A stretch of 18,644 nucleotides of DNA from JAICTV01 sp035634055 (lineage in GTDB: Bacteria > Planctomycetota > Phycisphaerae > Tepidisphaerales > Tepidisphaeraceae). Position 1 is the stretch's first letter. Each line of letters begins with the position of its first letter. The stretch spans positions 1 to 18,644 of the forward strand of contig DASQDR010000271.1 of assembly GCA_035634055.1 (NCBI GenBank). Reading direction: 5' to 3'. The translations under genes were made by a program, and so were the position numbers. The notes beneath the pieces are model-generated. The model saw nothing but the letters and a program-made list of their open reading frames with translations. It searched no databases and had not been told where the DNA came from. Of the stretch, positions 7,420 through 15,148 are shown one piece after another.

Positions 7420-8580
7420 ATGGAACCCAAAGGATTTAAGCCTCAAAAGACGGGGCGGCTCCTGCGGAACCTGGACGGCAGGTTGACGTTCGTTCCCGAT
7501 GCATTGCCTCCCAAGCTGCGGCTTGCGCCGAGGGACTACGAACGGGTGAGCGAGGTGAGCAATCTCTTGGGGCGCCTGGACGGGATTGCCCGGACCCTGC
7601 CCGACCCCACGATTCTGATCCGATCGTTCGTGCGCCGCGAAGCGCAATTGTCGAGCTACATAGAGAACACCTTCGCCCGTTTCGATGAGATGGCCGTGGC
7701 GGATCGGGACGAGGGCCGATCGACCGCGGGAGGAGAGGTCGTTGAGACGCTCAACGCGGAGCGCGCGATCCTGGCGGGCGTCGACGCAGTTTTCTTTCGC
7801 GGCCAGCCGGTGACCAACGCCTTGATCCGGCAGATGCACGAGGTGCTTCTGATGGGCGTTAGGGGCCACGAAACTCGCGGCCGGTTCCGCGAGGTGCAGG
7901 TTTACATCGGGAACCAAAGCTCAGGGATCGATGGCGCCCGCTTCGTTCCCGCGCCGCCTCACATGCTGCCGGAACTCATGGAGGAATTTGAGCGCTACCT
8001 CACGGGCGCCGACGAGCTCCCGTCACTTTTGCAACTCGGCCTGCTCCACTACCAGTTCGAAACGATCCATCCGTTCGAGGACGGCAACGGTCGGCTCGGG
8101 CGGATCCTGATGTTGCTCGGGTTGTGCCGGCACGAACTTCTCTCGGTGCCGCTGCTGAACGCCAGCCTTCACTTCGAGCGCAACCGACAGGCGTACTACG
8201 ACGCGCTGCTGCGCGTCAGTACGCACGGGGACTGGGTCGGCTGGCTCTGGTTTTTCCTGGAGGGGCTGCGGGTCGCCGCGATCGAGTCGACGCAAAAGCT
8301 GACGGAGCTCTTGTCGCTCCAGCGTGAGTACCACGCGCTGATCCGATCGAGCCGGAACTCCTCGGTCCTGCTGACCCTCGTCGATAGCCTGTTCATCTCG
8401 CCCGTCGTGACGGTTCCCCAGGCGGCGGAGCTTATGCGCGTGAGCTGGCCAGCGGCCAACACCAGCGTGCAGAAGCTGGTGAGCGCGGGCATCCTGCGAG
8501 CACGGCCCAGCGGCAAGACGACCCGCTATGTTGCGGATACGGTCCTCAAAGCCGTCAACGCCGAGCCCACCCGCCGCTGA
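7420..8580 (+). CDS. Class II Fic-family adenylyltransferase with C-terminal winged helix-turn-helix
   Basis: Fic proteins transfer AMP (or another phosphate-containing moiety) from nucleotides to a hydroxyl on target proteins. This 386-residue protein has a Fic N-terminal domain (about 10-100) and the perfect core motif HPFEDGNGRLGR at 217-228, with catalytic His217 and anion-binding loop. The inhibitory helix precedes it: SSYIEN at 78-83 fits [ST]xxxE[GN], making it a self-inhibited class II enzyme. A target-binding flap with REVQVYIGNQSSGI lies near 158-170. Residues about 318-380 (VTVPQAAELMRVSWPAANTSVQKLVSAGIL...TRYVAD) form a winged helix-turn-helix, as in SoFic-type proteins. The start ATG follows a GGAG-like site (7405-7408). 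Three palindromes upstream suggest autoregulation. No separate antitoxin gene is adjacent, as expected with an internal inhibitory helix. Its target is unknown. Confidence 0.94.
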   Translation: MEPKGFKPQKTGRLLRNLDGRLTFVPDALPPKLRLAPRDYERVSEVSNLLGRLDGIARTLPDPTILIRSFVRREAQLSSYIENTFARFDEMAVADRDEGRSTAGGEVVETLNAERAILAGVDAVFFRGQPVTNALIRQMHEVLLMGVRGHETRGRFREVQVYIGNQSSGIDGARFVPAPPHMLPELMEEFERYLTGADELPSLLQLGLLHYQFETIHPFEDGNGRLGRILMLLGLCRHELLSVPLLNASLHFERNRQAYYDALLRVSTHGDWVGWLWFFLEGLRVAAIESTQKLTELLSLQREYHALIRSSRNSSVLLTLVDSLFISPVVTVPQAAELMRVSWPAANTSVQKLVSAGILRARPSGKTTRYVADTVLKAVNAEPTRR

Positions 8581-8644
8581 AATCCCGGGGGATCGCGCGG
8601 GGGTGCGGCGGCGGGCTCCAGCGCCTACGATTCGGTCAGATATC

Positions 8645-9523
8645 ATGGCCACACCGACACCCCTGAAGCTCGGCAGCAAGCTCCCCAAACTCGAGAACGC
8701 CACGCTCCTGCTGGCCCTCACCGGCTGGATGGACGGCGGGGAGGTTTCCACCGGCACCGTCAAGCAGATCATGGGGCGCAGCGAGGTGAAGCGCATCGCC
8801 ACCATCGCCCCGGACGACTTCTACATCTACAACTTCCCCGGCTCGATGGAGATCGCCGCCCTGTTCCGCCCGCACGTGCGTTACGACGACGGGATCGTCG
8901 AGCGGATCGAGATGCCCAGCAACATCTTCTGGGCCGACGAGGCGCGCAACCTGGTCTTCTTCGTCGGCAAGGAGCCGAACCTGAAGTGGCAGTCGTTCGC
9001 CGACTGCATCTTCACGCTGGCGAAGCAGGCGGGGGTGTCGCGGATCGTCTTCATGGGGAGCTTCGGCGGCTCGGTCCCGCACACGCGCGAGCCGCGGCTG
9101 TACGGGTCGGTCTCGCACGAGCGGCTGAAGGACGAGCTGGCCAAGTACGGCGTCCGCCTCAGCGACTACGAGGGCCCGGGCAGCTTCGCGTCGCTGCTGC
9201 TGCACGAGGCGGTGCGGCACGACGTGGAGATGCTCAGCTTCGTCGCCGAGATCCCCGGCTACCTCGAGGGCGTCAACCCCCTCAGCATCGAGGCGATCAG
9301 CAAGCGGCTGGCGCGCATGCTCAACCAGCCCATCGACGCCGCCGCCATGCGCAAGGTCAGCACCGAGTGGGAAAACCGCGTGACGCAGGCGGTCCAGAAG
9401 GACGACGACCTCGCCGCCACCATCCGCAAGCTGGAAGAGGCCTACGACAACGAGCTGATCGGCGCCGAAACCGACGAGGCGGACGAAGCGGAAGACGAGG
9501 CGGAGGCGGAAGAGGAGTCGTGA
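8645..9523 (+). CDS. PAC2-family protein (proteasome-assembly-chaperone-like), 292 aa
   Basis: This protein belongs to the PAC2 superfamily: LLLALTGWMDGGEVSTGTVKQI near residues 19-40 is the hallmark opening. DFYIYNFPGSMEI, the FFVGKEPNLKWQSF block, RIVFMGSFGGSVPHTREPRLYGS, and the MLSFVAEIPGYLEGVNPLSIEAI block follow in family order. The last 30 residues are a strongly acidic Glu/Asp/Ala tail. In eukaryotes and archaea, PAC2 proteins assist 20S proteasome assembly, and actinobacterial members are linked to the proteasome. No proteasome gene is visible here, so the role is open. The ATG at 8645 coincides with the start of the domain; a longer in-frame reading overlapping the Fic gene is rejected. 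It follows the Fic stop by 64 bp and may share its transcript. Confidence 0.85.
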   Translation: MATPTPLKLGSKLPKLENATLLLALTGWMDGGEVSTGTVKQIMGRSEVKRIATIAPDDFYIYNFPGSMEIAALFRPHVRYDDGIVERIEMPSNIFWADEARNLVFFVGKEPNLKWQSFADCIFTLAKQAGVSRIVFMGSFGGSVPHTREPRLYGSVSHERLKDELAKYGVRLSDYEGPGSFASLLLHEAVRHDVEMLSFVAEIPGYLEGVNPLSIEAISKRLARMLNQPIDAAAMRKVSTEWENRVTQAVQKDDDLAATIRKLEEAYDNELIGAETDEADEAEDEAEAEEES

Positions 9524-9681
9524 TCGTGGGGGCGCCAAGCGCTGCGCGAGCGGTGTGGCGTAGGCGCCCAAACCGGGGCGTTTTGATCCCGCGTTTGCGG
9601 TCCGCACCGACGCACGTGACCTCTTTGCGCTGCAAGCACGGATTGGGAGCGTTGAGAACCCGTGTCACGGGAGAGTGGCGC

Positions 9682-10002
9682 TCACGCCCTCACCGCCAGC
9701 GTCGCCACGTGCGGCTCGGCGGGGTCGTACTTGACCGGCACGGACTTGCCGGCGGGAAAGCGGCTGGCGAGCTTGCCGCGAAACGTGTGGGTCAGCTCGC
9801 GGTCGGCGCCGCCGGCGCGGTAGCGGCAGGTGATCTCGGTCTGGAAGGACCGACCCGCCTCGTTGGTCACCTCGCGCTCGCTGCTGGAGACGACCGTGCC
9901 GGTCGTTTGCGACGTCATCTTGAACGAGCGGTGGTGCGACGCCACCGTCATCGCCAGGATCGCCAGGGCCACCACGCCAATGATGATGTAGACCAGAATC
10001 AT
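9682..10002 (-). CDS. Small single-pass membrane protein, DUF3592-like
   Basis: This 106-residue protein has one N-terminal membrane helix (MILVYIIIGVVALAILAM), then a basic juncture and an all-beta soluble domain. The pattern TGTVVSSSEREV, then TEITCRYRAGGADRELTHTFRG, then FPAGKSVPVKYDPAEPHVATL fits the DUF3592 fold, which ends in a VxYDPxxP motif. The domain probably faces outside or the periplasm, judged from the N-in/C-out look of the helix, though the charge balance is weak. The ATG at 10000-10002 has AGGAG close upstream, a good start. It follows the Uma2-family gene by 71 bp on the same strand, so co-transcription is possible. Function is unknown. Confidence 0.75.
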   Translation of the reverse strand: MILVYIIIGVVALAILAMTVASHHRSFKMTSQTTGTVVSSSEREVTNEAGRSFQTEITCRYRAGGADRELTHTFRGKLASRFPAGKSVPVKYDPAEPHVATLAVRA

Positions 10003-10073
10003 GTGCTCCTCGGTCCAATGGTAGGAGCGGCGGCCACGGCGGCGGCGGGGCGCTTTGTCGCAGGGGCCCGCGA

Positions 10074-10709
10074 TCAGCGCGATCGCCCGGCGGCGGCGGC
10101 GGCAAAGACGGCGGCCACGTTCACCTCGAAGCCGGGCAGAGTCGCCGAGCGGGCGATGCCATCGTGAGCGCCCTCGGCATGCACCTCGTACCGCCCGTTC
10201 TCAAGTCGTAGCACCGTGACGGTGCCGGGCTGCGGGTCCACGATCCAGTACTCGGGGATTCCGGCCTCGGCGTAGTCCTGCCGCTTCTCCACCAGGTCGC
10301 GCTGCCGTCCGTCCGGGCTCACCACTTCCATGACGATATCGGCGCCTTCCCACACGTCTTCGCCCACACGGTGGAGGTTTTCCCGCTTCATGTAGACGAT
10401 GTCCGGCTCGCGAATCTTCCCCGCGCGCAGGCGGACCCGCAGCGCGGCGACTAGCGCTAGCCCGCCGTCGTGCTGCTCGGCCCACGCCGTCAGGGCGGTG
10501 AGGAGGAACAGCACGATCCGCTGGTGCGACGTCGTCGGCATCGGGAGCACCTCGATGAACCCGTCGGTGAACTCGACCAGCTTGCGCGTGTAGCGGGTGA
10601 GGTAGAGGTACTCGTCTTCGGAGATGTGCCCCTGGTCGGAGAAAAGGGTGGCAATGGCCCACGCCGGCCCGGATTGGTCCGGCGGCTTCGTGGGGGCGAT
10701 GGAGGACAT
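10074..10709 (-). CDS. Uma2-family (DUF820) PD-(D/E)XK nuclease-fold protein
   Basis: This 211-residue protein matches the Uma2 family, abundant in Planctomycetota and cyanobacteria, whose members have a restriction-endonuclease-like fold. The putative catalytic residues are in place: Asp103 in KIREPDIVYM, Glu128 in ADIVMEVVSP, and Lys142 in the EKRQDYAEAGIPEYWIVDP block. EFTDGFIEVLPMPTTSHQRI (about 46-65) is the usual N-terminal family block. The C-terminus ends in an Ala/Arg-rich tail. No natural substrate is established for the family, and no repeats or transposon ends flank it. The ATG at 10707-10709 has a TATACT hexamer (10717-10722, minus strand) only eight bases upstream, which would make a near-leaderless message; this is inferred. 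Confidence 0.92.
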   Translation of the reverse strand: MSSIAPTKPPDQSGPAWAIATLFSDQGHISEDEYLYLTRYTRKLVEFTDGFIEVLPMPTTSHQRIVLFLLTALTAWAEQHDGGLALVAALRVRLRAGKIREPDIVYMKRENLHRVGEDVWEGADIVMEVVSPDGRQRDLVEKRQDYAEAGIPEYWIVDPQPGTVTVLRLENGRYEVHAEGAHDGIARSATLPGFEVNVAAVFAAAAAGRSR

Positions 10710-10749
10710 GCCCGCCAGTATAGCGTGCGGAGGCCGCGCCCAGCAGGCG

Positions 10750-11229
10750 CTAGATCGCCACCAGCTTGAACTTCCCGCTGGACGGGTCCAGCAGCATGGC
10801 CGAGCGCGCCTGGGCGCCGTGGAGGGGGCCGGGGTTGATCACGCGGGTCTTGCCGACGGTGTAATCCTCGACGCCGAGCTCGTGCCCGCAGAGGAGGTAG
10901 TCGTGCTGCTGCTCGTCGAGCAGCTTGCGGACGAGCTTGCGGTCGTCGCCGTGCACGACGGCGATCTTCTTGTCCTCGAACTCCAGGTCGCCGATCAGGC
11001 CGAGGCAGTCGACGCCGACGGAGTGCCCGTAGCGCATGAGGCCCATGCGGTCGCGGTCGCGGTCGCCCCAGACGAAGGCGCTGGGGTAGGTGCCCAGCGC
11101 GTCCAGGACGTGCCGTCCGCCGACGTCGCCGCAGTGCACGATGAAGGTCGCGCCGCCGGTCTTGAAGATGTTCACCGCGGCCGTCACCGATTCGGCGCGA
11201 CCGTCGGAATTACTGAGTACGCCCAACAT
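10750..11229 (-). CDS. YfcE/MJ0936-like calcineurin-type phosphoesterase with degenerate metal site
   Basis: This 159-residue protein has the length and block order of small YfcE/MJ0936 phosphodiesterases, but several metal ligands are changed. The opening SDTHG block reads SNSDGR (Asn7 for Asp, Asp9 for His). HCGDVGG (Asp35) is normal. The GN[HC][DE] block is GDRD (Asp56 for Asn). The HGH block is HGDD (His93 kept). GHTH is GHEL (His116 kept, second His now Leu118). NPGP and a following R...LLD ending are normal. The enzyme may bind a different or single metal, or may have become a binding protein. The start ATG is at 11227-11229. The gene lies 40 bp upstream of the Uma2-family gene on the same strand and could share its transcript. 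Confidence 0.85.
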   Translation of the reverse strand: MLGVLSNSDGRAESVTAAVNIFKTGGATFIVHCGDVGGRHVLDALGTYPSAFVWGDRDRDRMGLMRYGHSVGVDCLGLIGDLEFEDKKIAVVHGDDRKLVRKLLDEQQHDYLLCGHELGVEDYTVGKTRVINPGPLHGAQARSAMLLDPSSGKFKLVAI

Positions 11230-11692
11230 CCCTGCAGCCCAAGGCCTCCGTGCAACGACCGGCGCCGACGACGATGACTCCTACGACGACAGCGACGAAC
11301 CCGATGGGTCCCGCGTGCCCGGCCCCGGCCGCCGTGCGGGGGCTCGCGCGAGAGCGAGCGGATTGTATGGATTTGCCCGCCGAGCGATACGGCCGCTCGG
11401 CAAGATTCACCAACCGCGGCGACCGCCGGGCGCCAGACTCCGCGGCGCGGCCGTCGCAGCGATTGCTACAGCCGGGGCGGACGCGCCAGGAAGAGACGCC
11501 GCGCGCCGCCGACCTGCTACAACCGCCCGCGATGGGTTCCTGCTCGCCAGGCCATTCGTGGCCGCTTCAAGGTCACCCGCGACGAAACTATCCTACGCGC
11601 GCCGCGGTGGCGGTGTTGCCAGGCGCGCCGGTGCGCCGCGCGATTGTGCCACGGCTCCCTGCGCGCGGCCGGCGTCTGGTAACCTCTTCGCC
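11230..11692. other. 463-bp intergenic region without a supported gene
   Basis: This lies between the divergent phosphoesterase and miaE-like genes. Open frames here are Arg/Ala/Pro-rich and lack domains. One minus-strand frame (11210-11413) would encode 67 residues with a hydrophobic stretch (PIGFVAVVVGVIVVGAG) but overlaps the phosphoesterase start and has no ribosome site, so I do not annotate it. No convincing promoter or long repeat was found. Confidence 0.5.
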
Positions 11693-12316
11693 GTGACCAA
11701 CAACGACGCCGACCTGCCGCTGCGCTATCACACGGCGACCGCCTGGGCGGCCGCCGTGCTTGTCCGGCCGCTGGAGCTGCTCAACGACCACGCCCACCTG
11801 GAGAAAAAGGCGGCGACCAACGCGCTGGAGCTGCTGAACCGCTGGCCCGAGCCCAACCCGCCGGAGAACTGGGTGGCGGCGATGACCGCCGTCGCGCGCG
11901 ACGAGGTGGAGCACCTTGCCGTCGTGTCGCGCCTGCTCGCCCGCCGCGGCGGCGCGCTGACCAAGAGCCACGCCAACCCCTACGCCAGCGAGCTGCACAA
12001 GCTCGTCCGCAAGGGCCGCGGGTCCGAGGAGCTGGTCGATCGCCTGATGATCTCCGCCCTGATCGAGGCCCGCAGTTGCGAGCGCTTCAAGCTGCTCGGG
12101 GAAGCGGTGCAGAACGACGCGGAACTGAAGAAGCTCTACCGCGGCCTCTGGGCCAGCGAGCACGGGCACTACCGCACGTTCATTCAGCTCGCCGAGCAGA
12201 TCCTGCCGGAGAAGGCGGTCGCCAAGCGCTGGAACGAAATGCTCGACGCGGAGGCCGCGCTGATCGAGCGCCAACCGGCGGGGCCGCGGATGCACAGCGG
12301 CAGCGGTGAGAGCTGA
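11693..12316 (+). CDS. miaE: tRNA-(ms2io6A)-hydroxylase-like diiron protein
   Basis: MiaE is a ferritin-like diiron monooxygenase that hydroxylates the isopentenyl group of ms2i6A37 in tRNAs reading UNN codons. This 207-residue protein is all helical and carries the expected ligand set: Glu37 in HAHLEKKA, Glu71 and His74 in DEVEHL, Glu125 in LIEARSCERF, and Glu156 and His159 in ASEHGHY. The segment LIEARSCERFKLL is a family hallmark. I start it at GTG 11693, just before the first helix; upstream in-frame sequence is Arg/Ala-rich and non-coding in appearance. No ribosome site is evident. It converges with the GH43 gene, leaving an 83-bp gap. The substrate requires miaA and miaB elsewhere in the genome. 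Confidence 0.9.
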   Translation: MTNNDADLPLRYHTATAWAAAVLVRPLELLNDHAHLEKKAATNALELLNRWPEPNPPENWVAAMTAVARDEVEHLAVVSRLLARRGGALTKSHANPYASELHKLVRKGRGSEELVDRLMISALIEARSCERFKLLGEAVQNDAELKKLYRGLWASEHGHYRTFIQLAEQILPEKAVAKRWNEMLDAEAALIERQPAGPRMHSGSGES

Positions 12317-12399
12317 GCGAACATCGAACGTTCGACACCAGCATTCCACCGGGCCGGGAAGGCGTGGCCGTGCGGTCAGCGCATGGGCGATAGGGCGTT

Positions 12400-13371
12400 C
12401 TATAGCGTCCTTGGCCGAGTGCTCGGGCCGTCGCACCTCGGGCCTTCGGGGGTCCAGTGCAGGGGGTCGATGCACATCCGTCGGGCGGTCTTGCCGGCGT
12501 CCCAGGCGTGGTAGACCAGGACCAGCGAGTCGCCATCGGGGGCGGTCGTCACACTGGCGTGGCCGGGGCCGAGGACCTCTTTCGTCGCGCGCAAAACGTA
12601 CGGCCCGTGCGCGGCAAAGTCGTCGCGCCACGGGCCCATCGGGTTGTCGGCCACGGCGAAGCCGACGCCGTAGTTCTCGGTGTGCCACGCGCCGCCGGAG
12701 TAGAGCATCCAGTACTTGCCGTCGCGGTAGACGACGAACGGGCCCTCGACGCAGTGCCACTTTTCCCAGACGCGCCCCTTGTAGTCGCGGTCGCGCTCGT
12801 AGACCTGCCAGTCGCAGGTGGCGCGCAGCGCCATGCGCGGCATCTCGCGCACGCTGACCATGTCGTCGCCGAGCGCGGCGACGCCCAGGCCGGTGCCGTG
12901 CGGCTCGTCCTGCGTGTAGTCGGTGGCGAAGTAGAGGTACCAGCGCCCGGTGCGCGGGTCGCGAAAGGGGCTGGCGTCGATGCTGAAGCCGGCGTCGGGG
13001 AAGAGGATGCGCCCGCTGTCCTCGAACGGCCCGGCCGGGTCGTCGGCGACAGCGACGCGCAGGCGGTGGTGCTCGTCGGCGTCGCGCGGGGCGAACGAAT
13101 AGTAGAGGTAGAACCGACCGTCGTGCTCGGCCACCTCCGGCGCCCAATGGTTGTGCCCGCGCGCATCGCGCGGCGGCTGGAGGGCGTGGCCGGCACGCTC
13201 CCAGTGGACCAGGTCCGGCGAGCGCAGGACCGGGAACTCGCGCCCGCCGGCATCGGCCGGGCCGGTCCCGTAAGCGTAGTAGCGGTCGCCGACCTTCAGC
13301 ACGAACGGGTCGGCGAAGTAGTCCGGCCAGACGGGATTGGCGTACGTCAGGTGAGAGGTGGCGGTGCCCAT
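12400..13371 (-). CDS. Glycoside hydrolase family 43 protein, apparently cytosolic
   Basis: This 323-residue protein is a single GH43 five-bladed propeller domain; the family removes arabinose or xylose units with inversion. The opening NPVWPDYFADPFVL (12-25) supplies the general base Asp21. IDASPF (131-136) supplies Asp132, which tunes the acid, and CVEGPFVVY (207-215) supplies the general acid Glu209. Propeller motifs such as APEV and YLYYS (residues 77-92) and YWMLYSGGAW are present. There is no signal peptide or carbohydrate-binding module, so it probably acts on imported oligosaccharides, or the true secretion signal is missing. The ATG at 13369-13371 has an AAGG site about eight bases upstream. 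No sugar transporter or regulator adjoins it. Exact substrate (arabinan, arabinoxylan, xylan) cannot be read from sequence. Confidence 0.93.
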   Translation of the reverse strand: MGTATSHLTYANPVWPDYFADPFVLKVGDRYYAYGTGPADAGGREFPVLRSPDLVHWERAGHALQPPRDARGHNHWAPEVAEHDGRFYLYYSFAPRDADEHHRLRVAVADDPAGPFEDSGRILFPDAGFSIDASPFRDPRTGRWYLYFATDYTQDEPHGTGLGVAALGDDMVSVREMPRMALRATCDWQVYERDRDYKGRVWEKWHCVEGPFVVYRDGKYWMLYSGGAWHTENYGVGFAVADNPMGPWRDDFAAHGPYVLRATKEVLGPGHASVTTAPDGDSLVLVYHAWDAGKTARRMCIDPLHWTPEGPRCDGPSTRPRTL

Positions 13372-13499
13372 GCCGCTGACCTTATGCGCCGCCGCGCGCC
13401 GCGCCGAGATGCATTTTCCGCGCGGTTCGGCCCGGGCGTACTCATTCAGCGGCTGACGGATCGATCGAGCCGAGCCGCGTGCTGAAGCGCCGCCCGGCT

Positions 13500-14933
13500 C
13501 TACTTGCGGAAGAAGGTTTTTCCCTTTGAGGTCTTCTTGCTCAGGCGGTCGTTGACGTAGAGGCCTTCAAGCAGGAACTCGCCGATCGCGGCGAGGGTGG
13601 CGGGGTCGCCGCCGTCCAGCTCCATCTGCTTGGCCAGCGCCAGGGCGCCCTGGTGGAGCGGCTTGACCGCCTTCATGTTGGCGACGAACTCGTCGGCCGA
13701 CAGGTCGTCACCGCCGGGGAAGGTGATGTTGCCCATGAACTGATCGACCACGCGCTCGAAGTCGTCCAGCTTGGCGGTGCGGGCGAAGACGGTCTTCACC
13801 GCCTCGCCGACCAGCGAGCGGATCAGCTTGTCCTCCGCGCCCTCCTCCTCGGCCAGCGTCATCTCGATCTTGCCGCGGCTGGAGGCGATGAGGTAGTTCA
13901 GGTCGCACACGCGCGGCACCACGCGGCTCTCGCCGGTGACGATGCCGCGCCGCTCGGCGTTGGAGACGACGGTCTCCAGGTTCGCGATCGACGTGCGCAC
14001 CGAAACGCCCGACGCCTGCGACACGTGCGGCGACGACCGCGCCAGCCGCACCATCTCCTCGACGATCTCGCTCATGAACTTCGGCACGTCCACGCGCACC
14101 CCCGAGCCGCTGGCGCCGGCGTGGCGCTCCAGCCAGGCGTTGTCCTCGGCGATGCGGATCCCCTCGGCGGTCGTCTCCGGATAGTGCGTGCGGATCACCG
14201 AGCCGATGCGGTCCTTCAGCGGCGTAACGATCCGCCCGCGGTTGGTGTAGTCCTCCGGGTTGGCGCTGCAGACCAGGCAGACGTCCAGGTCCAGCTTGAT
14301 CGGGTAGCCGCGGATCTGCACGTCGCGCTCTTCCAGCACGTTGAACAGCCCGACCTGGATGCGCGGGGCGAGGTCGGGCAGCTCGTTGATGGCGAAGATC
14401 CCGCGGTTGGACCGCGGGATCAGCCCGAAGTGCATCGTCGATTCGTCCGACAAATAGCGCCCCTCGGCGTGCTTCACCAGGTCGATCTCGCCGATCAGGT
14501 CGGCAATGGTCACGTCCGGGGTCGCCAGCTTCTCGTGGTAGCGGTCGGAGCGGTGCACCCACTCGATCTTGGCGTCGTCGCCCTGCTCGGCCACCAGCCG
14601 CTTGCCGGTCTTGGTGCCGGGGGCGACCGGGTCGTCGTTGATCTCGACGCCGGCCAGCACCGGCATCCACTCGTCGAGCAGTTGCGGCAGCAGGCGGAGC
14701 ATCCGCGTCTTGGCCTGACCGCGCAGACCGAGGAACAGCATGTCGTGCTTGGAGAGCAGCGCGTTGACGATCTGCGGGATGACCGATTCGCGGTACCCGA
14801 CGATGCCGGGGAACAGCTCCTCGCCGGCCTTGAGCTTGCGGATGACGTTGCGGCGGAGCTCGTCCTTGACCGACGACGGCTTGTAGCCGGTCTCCTTCAA
14901 CTGACCCAGCGTGGCGGGGCGGGGGTGGCTCAT
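13500..14933 (-). CDS. MoxR / Mg-chelatase-type AAA+ ATPase
   Basis: This 477-residue AAA+ protein belongs to the family often annotated as magnesium-chelatase ChlI-like or MoxR ATPases, which act as chaperones or metal-insertion motors. Walker A is GLRGQAKTR (69-77, Lys75). The Walker B block reads GIFAINELPDL (178-188) with Asn183-Glu184 in place of the usual Asp-Glu, which I believe is typical of this subgroup. NVLEERDVQIRGY, SANPEDYTNRGR (sensor 1) and TPLKDRIGSVIRTHYP follow. The C-terminal helical lid contains SGVSVRTSIANLE. Members usually sit beside a von Willebrand factor A protein, but none is adjacent here. The ATG at 14931-14933 has a GGGAG site upstream. It ends 128 bp from the GH43 gene start and is probably monocistronic. 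Confidence 0.93.
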   Translation of the reverse strand: MSHPRPATLGQLKETGYKPSSVKDELRRNVIRKLKAGEELFPGIVGYRESVIPQIVNALLSKHDMLFLGLRGQAKTRMLRLLPQLLDEWMPVLAGVEINDDPVAPGTKTGKRLVAEQGDDAKIEWVHRSDRYHEKLATPDVTIADLIGEIDLVKHAEGRYLSDESTMHFGLIPRSNRGIFAINELPDLAPRIQVGLFNVLEERDVQIRGYPIKLDLDVCLVCSANPEDYTNRGRIVTPLKDRIGSVIRTHYPETTAEGIRIAEDNAWLERHAGASGSGVRVDVPKFMSEIVEEMVRLARSSPHVSQASGVSVRTSIANLETVVSNAERRGIVTGESRVVPRVCDLNYLIASSRGKIEMTLAEEEGAEDKLIRSLVGEAVKTVFARTAKLDDFERVVDQFMGNITFPGGDDLSADEFVANMKAVKPLHQGALALAKQMELDGGDPATLAAIGEFLLEGLYVNDRLSKKTSKGKTFFRK

Positions 14934-15110
14934 GTGCGAAAATCTCCCGGAATCCTGAGAAAAGCGGACCGCCGATCGTAGGAGCGGCCGGCGGGGGAAT
15001 CTATCGCCGCTTGCCGACGCAGGAGCCGGCGCGAGCGGCGGAGGCTGCTCGGAGGAAGGGCGTTGGCGCGCCCGGACGGTTGACCAGGCACCGGCGCGGC
15101 TCTGCCGTCA

Positions 15111-15126
15111 AGCCGCGCTTGCGGCT
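15111..15126 (-). terminator. Small hairpin downstream of the cytosolic TPM gene
   Basis: AGCCGC (15111-15116) and GCGGCT (15121-15126) pair perfectly around GCTT, 23 bp beyond the stop of the minus-strand TPM gene. No T-run follows on that strand, so this could be a weak terminator or simply a GC-rich palindrome. Confidence 0.25.
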
Positions 15127-15148
15127 CGGGCCGCGCGCGCCGGTGCGG

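Noticed and set aside
7420..8580. Fic toxin with a separate antitoxin (class I toxin-antitoxin pair)
   Set aside because: The inhibitory motif SSYIEN is inside the same protein, and neither neighbour resembles a Fic antitoxin.
10074..10709. Uma2-family gene as part of a mobile element
   Set aside because: No terminal inverted repeats, target duplication or transposase were seen around it.
11210..11413. 67-residue minus-strand frame with a hydrophobic stretch, a possible small membrane protein
   Set aside because: No ribosome site, overlaps the phosphoesterase start, and the hydrophobic run comes from a GAC/GTC-rich low-complexity stretch. Kept only as a remote possibility.
11588..13147. 519-residue minus-strand open frame covering miaE and GH43
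   Set aside because: It crosses two unrelated real genes in the wrong frame and shows Arg/Pro-rich, domain-free sequence.
13653..14981. 442-residue plus-strand open frame opposite the MoxR-type ATPase gene
   Set aside because: Shadow frame of a gene with intact Walker and sensor motifs.
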